Shown: one piece after another, positions 1 through 6,252 of the stretch
How positions within the stretch are numbered: position 1 is the first letter of the stretch
How the letters are laid out: each line of letters opens with the position of its first letter
Source of the DNA: JBDNFP01 sp041689775
Lineage (GTDB): Bacteria > Bacteroidota > Bacteroidia > Cytophagales > Spirosomataceae
Assembly: GCA_041689775.1 (NCBI GenBank)
Contig: JBDNFP010000095.1
Span: 1-21,626, forward strand
Direction of reading: 5' to 3'
DNA length: 21,626 nucleotides
Position numbers and translations under genes: made by a program
The notes under the pieces: generated by a model
Told to the model about the DNA's origin: nothing
Seen by the model: the letters and a program-made list of their open reading frames with translations, nothing else
The model's database searches: none

Positions 1-2
1 AG

Positions 3-68
3 GTAATGGTACCGGGTAAGACAACTACACTACCAAACCTTGTCCCAAATGTCCCAACAAACAATTGA
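3..68 (+). CDS. Possible C-terminal tail of an upstream gene (partial)
   Basis: A plus-strand frame open from the left edge of the window ends at a TGA at 66-68 and would encode about 21 C-terminal residues rich in Pro, Thr and Asn. A strong terminator hairpin follows 15 bp after this stop, which is what makes a real gene end here plausible. I cannot recognise the protein from so little sequence, and a minus-strand gene beyond the edge would explain the terminator less well. The frame could be chance. Extending the sequence to the left would settle it. Confidence 0.25.
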   Translation, partial: VMVPGKTTTLPNLVPNVPTNN

Positions 69-83
69 TTCTAACCTCTCGGC

Positions 84-117
84 AAAAACCCCGAAATTGG
101 CTTATTTCGGGGTTTTT
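84..117. terminator. Strong bidirectional rho-independent terminator
   Basis: A perfect 14-bp inverted repeat (84-97 and 104-117) encloses a 6-nt loop. The arms have a CCCCG core and end in A5 on the left and T5 on the right, so the hairpin is followed by a T-run when read on either strand. It sits just after the end of a possible upstream reading frame and would stop transcription entering from the left edge. Confidence 0.85.
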
Positions 118-126
118 AATGATTTG

Positions 127-188
127 TGCACCAATGGTCAATACTTTTGCCGTTGGTGCAAGTGGTGAACTAGTGCATCACTAGGTTC
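127..188. repeat. Two consecutive palindromes (127-160 and 167-188)
   Basis: The first palindrome pairs 127-137 with 150-160: 11 bp with one G-T wobble and a 12-nt loop, with outer arms TGCACCAA/TTGGTGCA. The second runs 167-188: 6-bp perfect arms CTAGTG/CACTAG around CAT, extended outwards by GAAC/GTTC with one bulged base. Neither is followed by a T-run, so they are not ordinary terminators. They could be an operator, an attachment site or a small structured element. No gene starts immediately beside them. Confidence 0.5.
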
Positions 189-330
189 CAACTTTCTTCC
201 ACATTTTTAAGGCGTAATAAGTTGGGCATTCTTAGATATCTTTCCCAAAAATACGGTCACAACCCTCTTTTTATAAATTATTCAATTGGTTATCGGTACT
301 CTAATCGGCAGTATAAATCAGGGCATAGCT

Positions 331-360
331 AAAAAGAAACCCCGCCGATTGGCAGGGCTT
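331..360 (-). terminator. Terminator for the epimerase gene
   Basis: Read on the minus strand, a GC-rich 7-bp stem with one mismatch (340-346 with 351-357, loop GATT) is followed by a T-rich stretch (complement of 331-339). It lies about 70 bp downstream of the stop of the minus-strand epimerase gene and is the natural end of that transcript. Confidence 0.7.
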
Positions 361-429
361 ACTAAGGTCTGGCTCTTTAACCTTAATTTTTCAGGCTCAC
401 ATTCAGTAAAAGTCTTACCATACGACCAA

Positions 430-1332
430 TCAGTCGATTTTTACGTATTTCTGCCAATTATGCTGTTCTTGAAACCCCAGGACTTCACGAATTTTGCGAT
501 TTGAAAATAATGCCTCATGCTCCCCCAATTCACGGGTTATTGGCACACCGGGGAAAAACCGTTCTGCTAATTCTTTACTAGGAATAGTCGCCCCGTTGTG
601 GTCGTTTCCTGCATTAAACACCTGATAACCCAAGTCATCTTTTTCCAAACATAAATCCACAATCTGTCCTAAGTCACGCGCATCAATGTAGCAGAACGCA
701 TTCCTACGGCGCACTTCCGGATTTTTAAAATAATGCGGAAACAGTTCCGCGTATTCATGCGGTTCAATCACATTTCCGATTCGAAGAGCATAAATATCAA
801 AACCTGACCGTCGCTGGAAACTACGTGCAGTTTTCTCGTTTATAACCTTCGACAAACCATAGCTATCCATCGGATCAACGTCATAATCCTCCTCCAACGG
901 CAGAAAATTAGGGTCGGTTTGTCCATCCGAAAAACAAATACCGTAGGTAGTCTCAGAGGAAGCAATAATAATCTTTTTAATGCCAAGCTTAACCGCCGCT
1001 TCAATCACATTGTATGTACCCATGGTATTCACCCGAAAAGTTTCATTATCAGGATTGATTAAGATCCTGGGTACGGCAGCAAAATGCACCACAGCATCGA
1101 ATTTCGGGATACCATTGCCTGATTCCAACTCATCTAACCCGGCATACGAACTCATGGCATTAAACATTTGTCCAGAATCCGTAATATCGGCGATCAGGTT
1201 ATCCACCCCGGGATGATCCGAAGGCACGAGATCTACATTCATCACTCTGTGTCCCTGACCGAGCAAGTAGGGTATCACGTGCTTTCCCGCTTTCCCAGAT
1301 CCACCCGTAAAAAATATTCGCTTTTGAGTCAT
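430..1332 (-). CDS. NAD(P)-dependent epimerase/dehydratase (extended SDR)
   Basis: A 300-residue extended short-chain dehydrogenase/reductase, probably acting on a nucleotide sugar or similar polyol in the cytoplasm. The N-terminal Rossmann fold carries the cofactor motif TGGSGKAG at residues 9-16, an acidic residue at the end of beta-2 (VDL, 33-35) consistent with NAD preference, HFAA at 83-86, and the catalytic pair Y158/K162 in YGLSK with the serines at 125-126. The C-terminal half (about 180-300) is the smaller substrate-binding region. Length is normal for the family. It stands alone, without sugar-biosynthesis neighbours, so the substrate cannot be named. The ATG at 1330-1332 has no obvious Shine-Dalgarno site, and a terminator lies about 70 bp downstream. 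The fold is certain; the exact reaction is unknown. Confidence 0.88.
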   Translation of the reverse strand: MTQKRIFFTGGSGKAGKHVIPYLLGQGHRVMNVDLVPSDHPGVDNLIADITDSGQMFNAMSSYAGLDELESGNGIPKFDAVVHFAAVPRILINPDNETFRVNTMGTYNVIEAAVKLGIKKIIIASSETTYGICFSDGQTDPNFLPLEEDYDVDPMDSYGLSKVINEKTARSFQRRSGFDIYALRIGNVIEPHEYAELFPHYFKNPEVRRRNAFCYIDARDLGQIVDLCLEKDDLGYQVFNAGNDHNGATIPSKELAERFFPGVPITRELGEHEALFSNRKIREVLGFQEQHNWQKYVKID

Positions 1333-1421
1333 GTGTTCTCTTATTTGATAATGATTTTATTTGTTTTCAACTAGGGATGAATGTGCCGCAGTACTCATTT
1401 CAGTTTCATACTTAGTAATCA

Positions 1422-1429
1422 CAAATTTA
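1422..1429 (-). promoter_or_regulatory. Possible -7 element upstream of the epimerase gene
   Basis: On the minus strand this reads TAAATTTG, a full match to the Bacteroidota -7 consensus TAnnTTTG, about 90 bp upstream of the epimerase start. A TTG lies 14 nt further upstream, which is short of the usual 17-23 nt spacing, so support is weak. Confidence 0.28.
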
Positions 1430-1750
1430 GTAGAAAAGGAATTCAAGTAGCTGATAGCTTCTACAGGTTGGCCCTAAGGGCTATGTAAATATTTGATATA
1501 GAATTAATTGTCTACTATTCTAGCCAAATTAATAATGTGAACTATTACTTCGTAAGCGCTAATTTTTGCAAACTATCCATGATAATTTCTAAAATCGTAG
1601 GCACCTGGTACATGTTGTCGAGACACCTATCGGGGTTACAAGAGAGGATTAGAATAACTTCAACTTCTCGTTTTTCATTGAGTAAGCTTGGACCCAAGGT
1701 TCAAAAGATAGCCCGATGGCTATTCAGCGTTTTCTCATGAAAGACCTTAA

Positions 1751-1986
1751 ACCCTGAAAGGATGTCATAGTCTGGGAGAGATAATTATAAATTACCGGCA
1801 AAATATTAAAGGTGTGACTGAGTGGGTGTATCAGCGGCTGACAATGCTTGGTGCTGAATATGGCGTAGATGTAATATTTTGCAGGGGATTATCCCATGAT
1901 ATTATCACGCCCTTTCAGGGTATTTTTATGGTGAAACTTTGTGGTGTGGGTTATGTCCATCGTTAGCCGATGATACCCTTTCAGGT
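1751..1986. repeat. Degenerate REP/MITE-like element with three related units
   Basis: Three diverged copies of a roughly 36-bp unit ending in CCTTTCAGG can be aligned by eye. One is inverted at 1751-1785 and two are direct at 1886-1921 and 1948-1986. The terminal 11 bp of the first two are perfect inverted repeats (1751-1761 ACCCTGAAAGG; 1911-1921 CCTTTCAGGGT), and similarity continues inward (ATTATC, a CCCA block, a T/G-ATTATCAC-like block). The unit resembles short palindromic repeats I have seen dispersed in Bacteroidota genomes. The copies are clearly decayed. About 100 bp of non-repeat sequence separates the inverted unit from the direct pair. Confidence 0.5.
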
Positions 1987-2386
1987 CTGCTCAATTCCTC
2001 CACAAAGGCTCTACAACAGTCTAATTTCCGGTTATTTTTTCATTAATTCAATCACTAAAATCTATCAAAAAAACGTAAATCATTGTACCTGAGCGGAAAT
2101 CATTAGTGGGTGGTAACACAAGGAAGAGCCCGCTGACTCCCTATCCGTTAAATACTCCAAACCAAGGTTAAAACCGTCCTGATTTTTAATTTTTCCATGA
2201 TCAGTTTGACGCTTCAACACTTTTAGCTACATTTCTTGATGAAAAAATAACCCATTTCCAGCCTAATAACTGATCCCGGTACTTTACCTAAACTATTAGT
2301 ACATGATGGAAGGAGGTAGCCACAGCATAATTTCATATCAAACAACGTGCTATATTAGAATAAAATACTCTATCTTGTTTATCTAT

Positions 2387-2394
2387 TATATTTG
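2387..2394 (+). promoter_or_regulatory. Possible -7 promoter element for the nuclease-inhibitor gene
   Basis: TATATTTG matches the Bacteroidota -7 consensus TAnnTTTG, about 70 bp upstream of the inhibitor start. I see no TTG at the expected distance upstream, so this rests on the -7 match alone in an AT-rich region. Confidence 0.3.
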
Positions 2395-2463
2395 TTCATC
2401 GATTAAATGAATTAGCTATTTTAAATCAAAAAATCATTCAATAGTCAATAATATCCCCTACCT

Positions 2464-2880
2464 ATGGTTGTTATCTCTGAATTTAGCCAGTCTTTCCAAA
2501 TAAGACTTCTGCCATTGCTGGATTGCCTGCTGTATCCCAGCGAATCAGATTTGCCAATTGACTTCTTTTGCTACAACTACTCGGCGGGTACCCCGCTGAC
2601 TACCCAATCACTACAATTACTTTTTGGCATGGAATTCGACTCCATTGTGCGCGAACGGGAACCCTCCATCTTTTGGTCGTTGGTTACGACGATGCAAGAT
2701 TGGTATGCTGAAGAGGAGCAAGATCGCACCAACCGATTCATTGAAATTAAACAGATGATTGAGGCTAACCTGATCCATATTCAGTACTTCGAAGTGGGTG
2801 AAATTGAGGTAGGACTGTACTTGATTGGGCAGGCCCAAGATCAGATCATAGGGATCAAAACCATGGCCGTACGCACCTGA
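2464..2880 (+). CDS. nuiA: NuiA-family nuclease inhibitor
   Basis: A 138-residue cytoplasmic protein with no signal peptide, recognisable as a homologue of NuiA, the Anabaena polypeptide inhibitor of the sugar-non-specific nuclease NucA (135 residues). Matching stretches include SESDLP (26-31, aligning with SESEYP), QDWYAEEE (about 78-85) and GEIEVGLYLIGQ (about 112-123), in the same order and spacing. Two residues that I recall making key contacts in the NucA-NuiA complex are kept: Glu24 of NuiA aligns with E27, and the terminal Thr135 aligns with the C-terminal T138. A NucA-type endonuclease lies 0.8 kb downstream on the opposite strand, supporting a nuclease/inhibitor pair. The likely role is to neutralise nuclease that folds inside the cell before export. 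The ATG at 2464 has no clear Shine-Dalgarno site. Family assignment is strong; the partner assignment is inferred. Confidence 0.87.
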   Translation: MVVISEFSQSFQIRLLPLLDCLLYPSESDLPIDFFCYNYSAGTPLTTQSLQLLFGMEFDSIVREREPSIFWSLVTTMQDWYAEEEQDRTNRFIEIKQMIEANLIHIQYFEVGEIEVGLYLIGQAQDQIIGIKTMAVRT

Positions 2881-3043
2881 TGAATGAAATGATTATAGAT
2901 AAATCATACTCAAAGTACATACCTCTTTTCTACACATACCCATCAATCGATTACTTCCTCTAACTTCTCCAAGGCCACTACTTTTCTTTTTGATCTTTTT
3001 GTTGACTATTTTCATGGTGTTAAACATTAACTAACCCGTACGT

Positions 3044-3616
3044 ATGATTCGTCAACTACTATCCATCTGTTTCATTGGATGTACATTCTTTCTCCTTTGT
3101 TGTAAAGGACCCGGAGGACCAACCGGGCCGAAGGGCGAGCAGGGGGCAGCCGGGGCCATTGGTCCGGCCGGGGCCGCAGGTACACAAGGACCTTTCGGAC
3201 CAGCCGGCCCCAAAGGCGACCAAGGAAACCCCGCGGGCGCTATTCAAATATCATTTGGACTTTCCTTTTCTAGCTCCCAGGGGCTTTTTGAATTCACTCC
3301 GGCGGTCCCTGCCAACCATACTGCCAATGAGATTGAAAAAGGTATTGTCAATTGCTACGTAAAAGGAAATAGTTTCTGGTATCAGGTACCCGGTAAGGTA
3401 CTTCTCTCCACCGCCGAAGTTGATGATATGCTTTTCATCTACAAAGTTGAAAGCAATAAGATCACGATTCGGCTAAGTACGGTAAGAGTTTTCAAACGAA
3501 TTTCTTTTGAAGATATCCGTTTTGTCTTTGTTCCTGCTCAAAATGCCCGTCTGAGCGCAGAAGTCGATTTTTCAAATTACGAAGAGGTGCGTAAAGCCTA
3601 TAATCTACCACTGTAA
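3044..3616 (+). CDS. Collagen-like repeat lipoprotein
   Basis: A 190-residue exported protein. Residues 1-20 form a signal sequence with a hydrophobic core ending in LLCC, so Cys19 or Cys20 is a probable but non-canonical lipidation site. Immediately after it come 14 uninterrupted Gly-X-Y triplets (G22 to P63), with Pro at many X positions and two GPKG[ED]Q units, typical of bacterial collagen-like proteins that form a triple helix. Residues 65-190 form an unrecognised C-terminal domain, probably beta-rich, with no assignable function. The repeat makes 3105-3235 locally GC-rich. It lies 163 bp after the inhibitor gene on the same strand and ends at a bidirectional terminator shared with the convergent nuclease. 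A short trimeric stalk displaying a globular head on the cell surface is a reasonable inference. Confidence 0.82.
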   Translation: MIRQLLSICFIGCTFFLLCCKGPGGPTGPKGEQGAAGAIGPAGAAGTQGPFGPAGPKGDQGNPAGAIQISFGLSFSSSQGLFEFTPAVPANHTANEIEKGIVNCYVKGNSFWYQVPGKVLLSTAEVDDMLFIYKVESNKITIRLSTVRVFKRISFEDIRFVFVPAQNARLSAEVDFSNYEEVRKAYNLPL

Positions 3617-3623
3617 ACAAAAA

Positions 3624-3657
3624 TGGCTAGCTGATGAGTGACTATCGGCTAGCTTTT
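3624..3657. terminator. Bidirectional terminator between convergent genes
   Basis: The self-complementary hexamer GCTAGC occurs at 3626-3631 and 3648-3653. The arms extend inwards through 3632-3635 and 3644-3647 with one G-T wobble, leaving an 8-nt loop. A TTTT follows on the plus strand and an A-rich stretch precedes it, giving a T-run on the minus strand. It serves both the collagen-like gene and the nuclease gene, whose stop codon it touches. Confidence 0.75.
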
Positions 3658-4627
3658 AACAATTACAGTATTTCTTGTCTACATAGGTTTTCTTCCCATC
3701 CTTCGACAGGTAGTAACATCCTCCCCGGCTTCCTTTGTAGGTAGTTTTGGAATTGTAAACCCCGCAGGGGCTATCGGCTTTGGGTTTCAACTCACCATCG
3801 AAATTAAATTTCTTTTGTTTTACCAGATCGACGCCGTAATTAGCTGGTAGAAACGAAAGCTTTGTTTTACTTTCAAGTTCTTTCAGGCTCACCACAAAAT
3901 CATCCATATCCTCGTAGTTTGACTCGTCTCGATTTGGAATCAGGAGGGTTATGATTTGAGTATTTTCGTCAATTCGGGAAGCATCTCGGTTACCGTTGGG
4001 CAATACCACAATAACTTTCCACACATAACCCGGCACCACCACGCCCCCGATCAATAAGTCAGCGTAACCATTTTCCCCGGTACCACCGATGGCGTTCGTT
4101 CCAGAATACACGTATAATTCTTTGCCGCTTCTGACCAGGCTGCGGCACTTCTTTTCAATATCTGCCCAAAGCCCACGGTTCAACAAAGGAGCCTGAGGAA
4201 TTATATTAGTCATTACAAAAGTAGCTTCCTGATCAGTGGTAGTTCGGGTTCGGTCGGCCGCCGGGCATAGGTGGCCCCGGTCAAAACCGGAACGGAGGTA
4301 CTGACTTGGCGTTGCTCTTTTCCATTTTTTAGGAAGCGATTCGTCGACACTAAACGAACCGTCTCGTTCTATGTTTTCTTTAATCCAGGAATTATCCAAA
4401 TGCCAGGCCACCCAGTTTGGGGTTAGTCGTGATCGGTTGTAAGAAACTACAAACTGGTCTTTGATTAAAGTATAGTTATTCGGGTCTTTTGCGTTAGACA
4501 TTGAGGGGTTTCCCAACGCAAGATGCTCAGAATCAATACCAGAAAGGTTTATTCCAAAATCACACGATGATATTGAAATAAGTAGAAAGAGAAATAATTG
4601 AATTTTTTTCACGGAATGAGCTATCAT
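3656..4627 (-). CDS. NucA-type DNA/RNA non-specific endonuclease, lipoprotein
   Basis: A 323-residue ββα-metal nuclease expected to cleave DNA and RNA outside the cytoplasm. The N-terminus has a hydrophobic stretch ending ISSC, a lipobox with Cys22 as the lipidation site. The catalytic domain spans about 52-270. It has DRGH at 116-119 (H119 as general base), the Mg-ligand N150 in LNRGLW, and E158. The spacings match those I recall for Anabaena NucA (D121, R122, H124, N155, E163) exactly. After the domain, residues 288-323 form a small tail with RGGCYYLSKDGKKTYVD and four cysteines (288, 304, 321, 323), resembling a short module seen at the ends of other bacterial secreted nucleases. A NuiA-type inhibitor lies nearby. 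The ATG at 4625-4627 begins close behind a -7-like element. Activity is inferred from intact active-site residues. Confidence 0.92.
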   Translation of the reverse strand: MIAHSVKKIQLFLFLLISISSCDFGINLSGIDSEHLALGNPSMSNAKDPNNYTLIKDQFVVSYNRSRLTPNWVAWHLDNSWIKENIERDGSFSVDESLPKKWKRATPSQYLRSGFDRGHLCPAADRTRTTTDQEATFVMTNIIPQAPLLNRGLWADIEKKCRSLVRSGKELYVYSGTNAIGGTGENGYADLLIGGVVVPGYVWKVIVVLPNGNRDASRIDENTQIITLLIPNRDESNYEDMDDFVVSLKELESKTKLSFLPANYGVDLVKQKKFNFDGELKPKADSPCGVYNSKTTYKGSRGGCYYLSKDGKKTYVDKKYCNC

Positions 4628-4637
4628 AAGGGAGGCA

Positions 4638-4645
4638 CAAACATA
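4638..4645 (-). promoter_or_regulatory. Possible -7 promoter element of the nuclease gene
   Basis: On the minus strand this reads TATGTTTG, a match to TAnnTTTG, with a TTTG (complement of 4659-4662) upstream at a spacing of only 13 nt. It would place the transcript start within a few bases of the nuclease ATG, giving an almost leaderless mRNA. Confidence 0.35.
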
Positions 4646-4689
4646 CTATTCTTTATTGCAAACCAGAACAGGATTTTTTCAATAGAGGC

Positions 4690-4717
4690 TTTGCCAAGCA
4701 TTAACTTTATACCTTTG
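4690..4717 (+). promoter_or_regulatory. Bacteroidota-type promoter of the HTH regulator
   Basis: A TTTG at 4690-4693 and a TACCTTTG at 4710-4717 match the -33 and -7 elements of the Bacteroidota consensus, with a 16-nt spacer. The start codon follows 22 nt after the -7 element. This is the best promoter match in the window. It is back-to-back with the nuclease promoter in a 112-bp divergent region. Confidence 0.55.
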
Positions 4718-4739
4718 CATACTATTAATCATCAAAATT

Positions 4740-6242
4740 GTGGCAATCAATACTGACAATGTAAAGCTGGTATTTGGCTTAAAACTAAAACAGCTCCGGG
4801 TAGATCAGGGACTTTCGCTTAGTGAAGTATCTCAGAAATCTGGCCTGTCTATTTCCTACATTAACGAAATAGAAAAAGGCAAGAAATACCCCAAGTCTGA
4901 TAAAATTATTGCGTTAGCCAATGCCTTGGGGGTTGATTATGATTCGTTGGTATCCCTGAAACTCAACAAGCGACTAGAACCCATTTCGGAGCTACTGAGC
5001 TCCAATATACTGACTGAACTCCCGCTCGACCTTTTTGGGATTGATTCTTCTACGCTTTTAGAAATGCTCTCCGATGCCCCCACCAAAGTGAGCGCGTTCA
5101 TCGGGACGTTGATTGAAATTGCCCGCAACTATAATATGTCCGTCGAGCAATTTTACTTTTCTGCCCTCCGCACCTACCAAGAGATGCACGACAATTATTT
5201 TGATGAAATAGAGAACGCCGCCGAAAAATTTCTTTCAGACCAAAAAATTCAGGATGATCGGATATTAGATCAAAAATACCTGATTGAGGTATTAGAGAAA
5301 ACCTACCACTACTCTATCGAGCCCATCAATGAAACCTCAAATCCTGAATTTAAGGCGGTTAGATCGTTGATGATTCCTCGGTCAAATGGTAACAGGCTTT
5401 TAATAAATAACCGACTTACCTCCGTTCAACAATCATTTATACTGGGTAGAGAAATAGGGTATCAGTACTTGAAATTGAAAAATCGGCTCTATACCACATC
5501 GTTGGTGGAGGCTGATTCATTTGAGCAATTATTGAATAATTTTAAGGCATCGTATTTTGCCAGTGCCATTATTATCAGAAGGACCCTATTGGTGCCAAAA
5601 TTAAAAGAGTTTGTAGCCATCAAAACCTGGCAACCCGAACGCTTACTGGAAATGATCCGGCATTTCAATACTACCCCGGAATCCTTTTGTTACCGAATTA
5701 GTAACATCCTACCTAAACACTTTGGAATCAACCAGATATTTTTTCTGCGCTTCAATAACTTTGCGGGCCAAAATCAATTTGATCTCACTAAGGAGATGCA
5801 CATTGCGCGGAAACACATACCGCATACCGTAAAGGATGAGTATTATTGCCGCCGGTGGCTATCACTCACTATTTTGCAGGAGTTAGCCGACACAGCCAAA
5901 AATACTAAGCTAACTCAACCACTTTGTAAAGGTCAGTTGTCCAAGTACATAGACACCGGAGAGGAATACCTCATGGTAAGCTTCGCCAGCCAGGTATCAA
6001 CCACCCAAAACCTGAATGTTAGCGTTTCGATGGGGATATTCCTGAACGATGAGGTTCGTCGAAAAATAGCCTTTCTAAATGACCCAAACCTTCCACAAAG
6101 AAGTGTAAATGAAACCTGTGAGCGATGCGCCCTTTTTGATTGCAAGGATCGTATGGCCGCTCCCGTGGTATTACAGAAAAAACATAAGACGGAAGAGCTC
6201 AAAAAGTCGATTGCCAAAATGCTAAGTGGTAGCCAAAAGTAA
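4740..6242 (+). CDS. RamB/ScfR-like XRE regulator with degenerate ImmA/IrrE domain
   Basis: A 500-residue predicted transcription factor. Residues 10-70 form a classic XRE helix-turn-helix (SLSEVSQKSGLSISYINEIE at 26-45). Residues about 180-300 resemble an ImmA/IrrE-type domain, but the HExxH zinc site is degenerate (REIGYQ at 237-242), so peptidase activity is unlikely. Residues about 310-475 match the C-terminal DUF2083-like region of short-chain fatty-acyl regulators, ending in C460xxC463xxxxC468 followed by R471 and AAP. RamB, which controls acetate/glyoxylate genes in corynebacteria, has this architecture. The gene starts with GTG at 4740, behind a good promoter match; no ATG precedes the HTH in frame. 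Its stop is 10 bp from the stop of the convergent acyl-CoA dehydrogenase, suggesting control of acyl-CoA metabolism. The ligand is unknown. Confidence 0.82.
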   Translation: MAINTDNVKLVFGLKLKQLRVDQGLSLSEVSQKSGLSISYINEIEKGKKYPKSDKIIALANALGVDYDSLVSLKLNKRLEPISELLSSNILTELPLDLFGIDSSTLLEMLSDAPTKVSAFIGTLIEIARNYNMSVEQFYFSALRTYQEMHDNYFDEIENAAEKFLSDQKIQDDRILDQKYLIEVLEKTYHYSIEPINETSNPEFKAVRSLMIPRSNGNRLLINNRLTSVQQSFILGREIGYQYLKLKNRLYTTSLVEADSFEQLLNNFKASYFASAIIIRRTLLVPKLKEFVAIKTWQPERLLEMIRHFNTTPESFCYRISNILPKHFGINQIFFLRFNNFAGQNQFDLTKEMHIARKHIPHTVKDEYYCRRWLSLTILQELADTAKNTKLTQPLCKGQLSKYIDTGEEYLMVSFASQVSTTQNLNVSVSMGIFLNDEVRRKIAFLNDPNLPQRSVNETCERCALFDCKDRMAAPVVLQKKHKTEELKKSIAKMLSGSQK

Positions 6243-6252
6243 GCTCCCAACC

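Larger units (their letters stand above)
1333..2463. other. 1.1 kb intergenic region without a convincing gene
   Basis: No reading frame here has the length, codon pattern or family resemblance of a real gene. A 67-codon frame at 1537-1740 starts with ATG but resembles nothing I know. The region contains the degenerate palindromic repeat cluster at 1751-1986 and a possible promoter at 2387-2394 for the next gene; the rest is AT-rich sequence in which I see nothing. Confidence 0.6.

Noticed and set aside
2..9. GGTAATGG at the window start, identical to the first bases of the IS1 tip at 21461
   Set aside because: Only eight bases match and the sequence diverges at once; no transposase remnant follows, so chance is the simpler explanation.
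286..504. A 72-codon plus-strand frame starting with ATG
   Set aside because: It crosses the epimerase terminator and the 3' end of the epimerase gene on the other strand and resembles no protein family.
1537..1740. A 67-codon plus-strand frame in the large intergenic gap
   Set aside because: No family resemblance, no promoter match close by, and composition like the surrounding non-coding DNA.
3075..3362. A 95-codon frame overlapping the collagen-like gene in another frame
   Set aside because: The Gly-X-Y frame is clearly the coding one; GC-rich triplet repeats keep alternative frames open by chance.
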